Shown in pieces: positions 6,217-8,759 of a stretch of 8,759 bases of DNA. The notes beneath the pieces were generated by a model. That model did not search any database and was not told the DNA's origin. It was given only the letters and a program-made list of their open reading frames with translations. The position numbers and the translations under genes are program-made. Each line of letters opens with the position of its first letter. The first letter of the stretch is position 1. The stretch is from JAZDCJ01 sp036311985 (GTDB lineage Bacteria; Actinomycetota; Actinomycetes; Actinomycetales; Micrococcaceae): NCBI RefSeq assembly GCF_036311985.1, contig NZ_JAZDCJ010000018.1; one strand, 5' to 3'.

Positions 6217-6307
6217 GCCCAGTTCACGTCTACTGGGCGAGACCATGGGGTCTACCCCGTGCTGTCGCTTCCGGTTGGTTGTCTCGCCGAGATGACGTGA
6301 ACTGGGC
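6217..6307. repeat. Palindromic intergenic element, copy C (91 bp)
   Basis: The ends GCCCAGTTCACGTC and GACGTGAACTGGGC are perfectly complementary over 14 bp. Pairing continues inward through GGCGAGAC / GTCTCGCC with few mismatches, so the outer stem is about 27-29 bp. The core GGGGT-CT-ACCCC replaces GGGGT-AG-ACCCC of copies A and B. Compared with copy B, about 19 bp covering the inner TGGCC-TGCC-GGCCA hairpin are absent; the right half aligns well base for base. It begins 26 bp after the aminotransferase stop, between convergent genes, where it could act as a bidirectional transcription end. Confidence 0.85.
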
Positions 6308-6312
6308 GCGAG

Positions 6313-6434
6313 GGTGTGGAGTCAGTCGTGGTCGAGTCTCGGTGGGGCGGGCCGCGGTCAAGGCTGCGGAGTGCGTCGTGGTCGAGGCTGTGAGGCGGGT
6401 CCCGGTCTAGGGTGCGGGGCGGTCCGCGGCCGAG
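6313..6434. repeat. 24-bp degenerate tandem repeat (five units)
   Basis: Units begin at 6313, 6337 (26 bp), 6363, 6387 and 6411. Four are 24 bp and each ends in a GTCGAG-like hexamer (GTCGAG, GTCAAG, GTCGAG, GTCTAG, GCCGAG). Units 1 and 3 are most alike, so a 48-bp higher-order period may exist. The last units enter the DUF2809 coding sequence, and unit 4 supplies its stop codon (6407-6409). Confidence 0.75.
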
Positions 6435-6787
6435 TCGGCCGTCCACGCCGCGGCGACGCCCACGGCGTACGCGGCCAGGTCCGCCAGGCCGAACGTCGTG
6501 CCGAGGACGAGCCGGGCCGGCGGCCACGCGCGGCCGAGCTCCGCCGGGAGGCCCGTGAGCTGGAACAGCTCGATGCCCGCGCACACGCCGACGGCCAGGA
6601 GCGCCACGAACGCCCGGGGCCGGCGCGGAAGCACGAACGCGACCAGGACGTAGACCAGGACCGCATACAAGGCGTCGCCCGCGGGCCCGGTCCACGCCCC
6701 CTCGCCGAGGCCCCGGACGCCCAGGCCGAGCGCGACCGTCAGCACCGCGGCCGCGGCCAGGGCGGGCCGGCGGCCGGGGCGCCTCAC
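6407..6787 (-). CDS. DUF2809-family small membrane protein
   Basis: This 126-residue integral membrane protein has about four hydrophobic segments (roughly 8-24, 38-54, 58-78 and 95-114). The motif GDALYAVLVYVLVAFVLPRR (37-56), GIELFQLTGLP (71-81) and RLVLGTTFGLADLAAYAVG (92-110) are what I recognise as DUF2809 (YjgA-like); no biochemical role is established that I know of. The GTG start at 6787 overlaps the Nudix stop as GTGA, indicating translational coupling as third gene of the hxlR operon. There is no other start with a better site. The C-terminal tail (ADRPAP) and the stop fall in a 24-bp tandem repeat; without the TAG the frame would stay open into element C. Start assignment is moderately sure, family fairly sure. 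Confidence 0.82.
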   Translation of the reverse strand: MRRPGRRPALAAAAVLTVALGLGVRGLGEGAWTGPAGDALYAVLVYVLVAFVLPRRPRAFVALLAVGVCAGIELFQLTGLPAELGRAWPPARLVLGTTFGLADLAAYAVGVAAAWTADSAADRPAP

Positions 6788-7575
6788 ACGGTCCGCTCGT
6801 AGCGCCACGGCAGCCCGGTGACGTCCAGGCGGTGGCGCGCTCCGGCGGGACCGGCCGCCGCGGGCCGCCCCTCCCCGGCCTCGTCCACCCCGGCCTCGTC
6901 CACTCCGGTCAGGCCGGAATCGATCGGGCCGGATGCGGTCCGGCCTGATGCGGCGTGGTCCGCGCGGTCGTAGTCCTCGTCGCCATCCCAGAGCACAAGC
7001 CGTCGTCCGCCGGCCTCGAGCAGGCGGCTGGAATAGCGTTCGACGCCGGAGGCCCGCGCCGCCTCGAGCGCCGCGGCGGCGTCGGGGTGCCCGGCGAGAC
7101 GGGTCAGGGTGACGAAGGTCGGCGGGACGAGCTGCATCCGCCCCGCCGCATGCTCCTCGAGGGCCCGCGCCGGCGTCAGCCAGCGGTATCCATGGTGCTC
7201 GGCGTCGTGGACCACCACGTCGCCCTCCGGGGCGGTGCCCACGAAGTACCAGGTCCGCACCTGCTTCGGCGCCGAGGCGGGCGGCATCCACACGGACAAC
7301 GGCACGAGCTCCTCGGGATCTGGCCGCAAACCGGTCTCCTCCCACGCCTCGCGGGCGCCGGCCCGTCGCACCGCCCGCCCCAGCGCCTCCTCCGCCGACG
7401 CGCCCGGCCCGGCCCCGCCGTCGTCATCCTCCGGGTCCACGTGCCCGCCGGGGAACACCCAGGCGCCGGCGAAGGATCCCCGGTGGCGCAGCCGCTCCAA
7501 CAGCAGCACCTCGGGACCGGCGGCGCCGTCCCGCAACAGGACGGTCGTGGCCGCATCAAGCCACGCGGCGCTCAT
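6784..7575 (-). CDS. Nudix hydrolase
   Basis: The protein has 263 residues and should hydrolyse a nucleoside diphosphate linked to another moiety, releasing phosphate or a nucleotide. The catalytic half of the Nudix box is intact: REAWEETGL (75-83, metal-binding Glu79 and Glu80). The first half is displaced: FPGGHVDPEDD (41-51) is separated from it by an Asp/Gly/Ala-rich insert, and Ala61 and Arg67 stand where a canonical box has Gly and Glu. This architecture, with VWMPPASAPKQVRTWYFV (95-112) and LVPPTFVTLTRL (149-160), recalls the NUDT19/CoA-diphosphatase-like branch. Residues about 200-247 are a low-complexity insert containing VDEAG twice, before a conserved-looking end HRLDVTGLPWRYERT. 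The ATG overlaps the HxlR stop (ATGA) and the stop overlaps the DUF2809 start (GTGA). Substrate unknown. Confidence 0.9.
   Translation of the reverse strand: MSAAWLDAATTVLLRDGAAGPEVLLLERLRHRGSFAGAWVFPGGHVDPEDDDGGAGPGASAEEALGRAVRRAGAREAWEETGLRPDPEELVPLSVWMPPASAPKQVRTWYFVGTAPEGDVVVHDAEHHGYRWLTPARALEEHAAGRMQLVPPTFVTLTRLAGHPDAAAALEAARASGVERYSSRLLEAGGRRLVLWDGDEDYDRADHAASGRTASGPIDSGLTGVDEAGVDEAGEGRPAAAGPAGARHRLDVTGLPWRYERTV
6873..6902 (-). repeat. 15-bp perfect tandem duplication inside the Nudix gene
   Basis: CCCCGGCCTCGTCCA occurs twice head to tail at 6873-6887 and 6888-6902. It encodes the repeated VDEAG pentad in the low-complexity C-terminal insert. Nearby GGCCGGA-TGCGG-TCCGGCC (6927-6945) is a perfect 7-bp inverted repeat, so this insert is locally repeat-rich. 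Confidence 0.85.
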
Positions 7576-7952
7576 GCGCCGACCCCGTGGAGGGAATCGT
7601 AGGCGTCCCGCGCGTCGAGGATGGACCCCGCGTTGGCTTCGGCCCACTCGCGCACGGCCTCGAGCGGGCCACGCAGGGTCCGCCCGAGGCCGGTCAGCTC
7701 GTATTCGACCCGCGGCGGGACCTCCGCGTGGACCTCGCGGCGTACCAATCCGTCACGCTCGAGGGCGCGCAGCGTCTGCGTCAGTACCTTGGGAGTGACC
7801 CCTCCGACGCGTTGCCGCACCACGGTGAAGCGCAGCGGGCCGTCCGCCAGGGCATGCAGCACAAGCGGCGTCCACTTGTCGCCGATCCGCTGCAGGACCA
7901 CGCGGGAGGGGCAGTCGGGGATCATCACGTTGAACGCCGCCGGGGTATCCAT
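7572..7952 (-). CDS. HxlR-family transcriptional regulator
   Basis: This 126-residue winged-helix regulator binds DNA as a dimer. It has the family pattern DCPSRVVLQRIGDKWTPLVL (13-32), GPLRF (38-42), the recognition region GGVTPKVLTQTLRALERDGLV (50-70) and the wing EVPPRVEYELTGLGRTL (77-93). Cys14 sits where family members such as YodB carry a redox- or electrophile-sensing cysteine, so a thiol-based switch is plausible (inference). ATG 7952 lies six bases from a -10 hexamer and has no Shine-Dalgarno, implying a leaderless message. It is the first gene of an operon with Nudix and DUF2809 genes and faces the oxidoreductase gene across a dyad operator, so it probably represses itself and its divergent neighbour. 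Confidence 0.93.
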   Translation of the reverse strand: MDTPAAFNVMIPDCPSRVVLQRIGDKWTPLVLHALADGPLRFTVVRQRVGGVTPKVLTQTLRALERDGLVRREVHAEVPPRVEYELTGLGRTLRGPLEAVREWAEANAGSILDARDAYDSLHGVGA

Positions 7953-7988
7953 GGGGTAACCATATGACGTTGAAGTGCCCGGTATCAA
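7953..7988 (-). promoter_or_regulatory. Promoter of hxlR operon (leaderless)
   Basis: On the minus strand TTGATA (7988-7983, five of six to consensus) is followed by an 18-base spacer and TATGGT (7964-7959, four of six), then six bases to ATG 7952. The -35 lies inside the dyad at 7981-7997, so a bound repressor would block polymerase. Confidence 0.65.
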
Positions 7989-7999
7989 ATAGATACCAT
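7970..7999 (+). promoter_or_regulatory. Candidate promoter of divergent oxidoreductase gene
   Basis: TTGAAG (7970-7975), an 18-base spacer and TACCAT (7994-7999) give four of six matches at each hexamer. The spacer contains most of the dyad operator, and the -10 overlaps its right arm. Transcription would start near 8006, leaving a leader of about 78 nt with a Shine-Dalgarno. Confidence 0.4.
7981..7997. promoter_or_regulatory. Likely HxlR operator (inverted repeat)
   Basis: GGTATC-AAATA-GATACC is a perfect dyad with 6-bp arms and an AT-rich centre, midway between hxlR and the oxidoreductase gene, overlapping promoter elements of both. Similar half sites, GGTATC at 7944-7949 and GGTAAC at 7955-7960, lie around the hxlR start and may be secondary sites. 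Binding by the HxlR protein encoded here is inferred from position. Confidence 0.7.
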
Positions 8000-8071
8000 T
8001 GCAGTCGTCGGGCCACGGAGCCCGCCACCGCGGGGAGAGGCCCGCGCAACAGGGGCGCACGCCCCACGGAC

Positions 8072-8077
8072 GAAGGG
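8072..8077 (+). promoter_or_regulatory. Ribosome binding site choosing the oxidoreductase start
   Basis: GAAGGG lies six bases before ATG 8084 but directly abuts ATG 8078, so the second ATG is the likely start. Confidence 0.65.
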
Positions 8078-8083
8078 ATGCAG

Positions 8084-8686
8084 ATGAGGATCGCAGTCTA
8101 CGGAGCCACCGGAATGGTCGGCAGCCAGATCGTCGCCGAGGCGCTCGCCCGCGGCCACGAGGTCACCGCCGTGTCACGGAAGGGCCGGGCCGTCGAAGGC
8201 GCCGCGTCTGCCGCCGCGGAACTCGGCGACCTCGCCGCCTACCGGACGCTCGCCGCCCAGCACGACGCCGTGGTGTTCTCCGTCCCGCCGTCCCGCGAGG
8301 GCGGCGACCCGCAGGACTTCGTCGACGCCCACGAGGCCATCAGCGAGACCCTGGTCCCGGCCCGCGTGTTCGTCGTCGGCGGCGCCGGCGGGACCGTCGT
8401 GGACGGCGGCCTCCTGGTGGACCAGCCCGGCTTCCCCGCGGAGTACGAGTCCGAGGCGCGCGCCATGGTCGCCGTGCTCGAGAACTACAACTCGGCGTCC
8501 GGCCTGGACTGGACCATGCTCGCCCCCGCGCCCGTCATCGCCCCCGGCGAGCGCACGGGCCAGTACAAGCCCGGCGTGGATTCGCCGGTCGGCGAGCGCA
8601 TCTCCACCCAGGACTTCGCCGTCGCCGTCCTCGACGAGCTCGAGGAGCCGAAGAACCGCCACCGCCGCTTCACGGTCGCGAACTAG
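8084..8686 (+). CDS. NAD(P)-binding oxidoreductase, NmrA/YwnB-like
   Basis: This 200-residue single-domain Rossmann protein belongs to the atypical short-chain dehydrogenase group. MRIAVYGATGMVGSQIV opens with the dinucleotide loop GATGMVG (7-13); Ser31-Arg32 after the second strand favours NADP(H). VFVVGGAGG (95-103), FPAEYESEA (117-125), LDWTMLAPAPVIAPGERTG (141-159) and ISTQDFAVAVLDELE (173-187) match the NAD(P)H-binding family containing YwnB, close in size to the usual 200-215 residues. It has no classical YxxxK catalytic pair, so it may reduce quinone-like or other electrophilic compounds, or only sense cofactor. The divergent HxlR gene and shared dyad imply repression by HxlR, relieved by a reactive compound. 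No terminator is obvious in the remaining 73 bp; CAACG-G-CGTTG at 8725-8735 is a small dyad of unknown role. Confidence 0.9.
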   Translation: MRIAVYGATGMVGSQIVAEALARGHEVTAVSRKGRAVEGAASAAAELGDLAAYRTLAAQHDAVVFSVPPSREGGDPQDFVDAHEAISETLVPARVFVVGGAGGTVVDGGLLVDQPGFPAEYESEARAMVAVLENYNSASGLDWTMLAPAPVIAPGERTGQYKPGVDSPVGERISTQDFAVAVLDELEEPKNRHRRFTVAN

Positions 8687-8759
8687 GCTGCCGTTCGTCG
8701 GGCCGCACCCGCCGGGGGGTTGCACAACGGCGTTGGGTCTCCTCGTGCATTCGCCCCAC

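Noticed and set aside
6252..6695. Minus-strand frame with repeated LDRDPPHS-like octads
   Set aside because: The octads are the translation of the 24-bp DNA repeat in a second frame. The rest overlaps DUF2809 out of frame and there is no ribosome site.
8721..8749. TGCAC ... GTGCA and CAACG-G-CGTTG dyads near the right edge as a promoter or operator
   Set aside because: They are short and lie at the window end with no visible downstream gene, so nothing can be assigned.

Overview
The window is very GC-rich DNA with third-position G/C bias in every gene, ATG/GTG starts, 4-nt stop/start overlaps and several genes without a Shine-Dalgarno sequence. This fits a high-GC actinobacterium, most likely of the Micrococcaceae type (inference from composition and protein style; no search was run). 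I see no rRNA, tRNA, CRISPR array, transposase or phage gene. It looks like ordinary chromosome carrying metabolic genes and an unusual family of palindromic intergenic repeats.

Layout. (1) 1-485 holds no supportable gene. It carries two 110-bp copies (A, B) of an imperfect palindromic element, a 23-bp direct repeat flanking them, and a strong hairpin behind the malic enzyme gene. (2) 486-1658 (-) encodes malic enzyme. (3) 1659-1910 is the divergent control region between malic enzyme and a GH1 beta-glucosidase (1911-3446, +). (4) 3454-3921 (+) encodes an excisionase/MerR-like helix-turn-helix protein that resembles the antitoxin half of HTH/PIN pairs but has no toxin beside it. (5) 4076-4822 (+) encodes a secreted lipoprotein with a GerMN-like domain. 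(6) 4895-6190 (+) encodes a PLP-dependent fold-type I aminotransferase. (7) 6191-6434 is the convergent junction: a third, 91-bp copy (C) of the palindromic element, then a 24-bp tandem repeat that runs into the end of the next gene. (8) 6407-7952 (-) is a tightly coupled operon: HxlR-family regulator, Nudix hydrolase, DUF2809 membrane protein, joined by ATGA and GTGA overlaps. (9) 8084-8686 (+) encodes an NAD(P)-binding oxidoreductase divergent from the HxlR gene, with a perfect inverted repeat between them that is the likely HxlR operator.

How the parts work together. The HxlR divergon is the clearest regulatory unit: a Cys-containing HxlR regulator, a Nudix 'house-cleaning' enzyme and a NmrA/YwnB-like reductase around one operator look like a small electrophile or redox stress response (inference). 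Malic enzyme and beta-glucosidase are separate carbon-metabolism genes sharing an upstream region. Four genes (GH1, HTH, aminotransferase, hxlR) have a -10-like hexamer exactly 6 nt before the start codon, suggesting leaderless transcripts. The palindromic elements sit downstream of genes, one between convergent genes, and are the most unusual content of the window.
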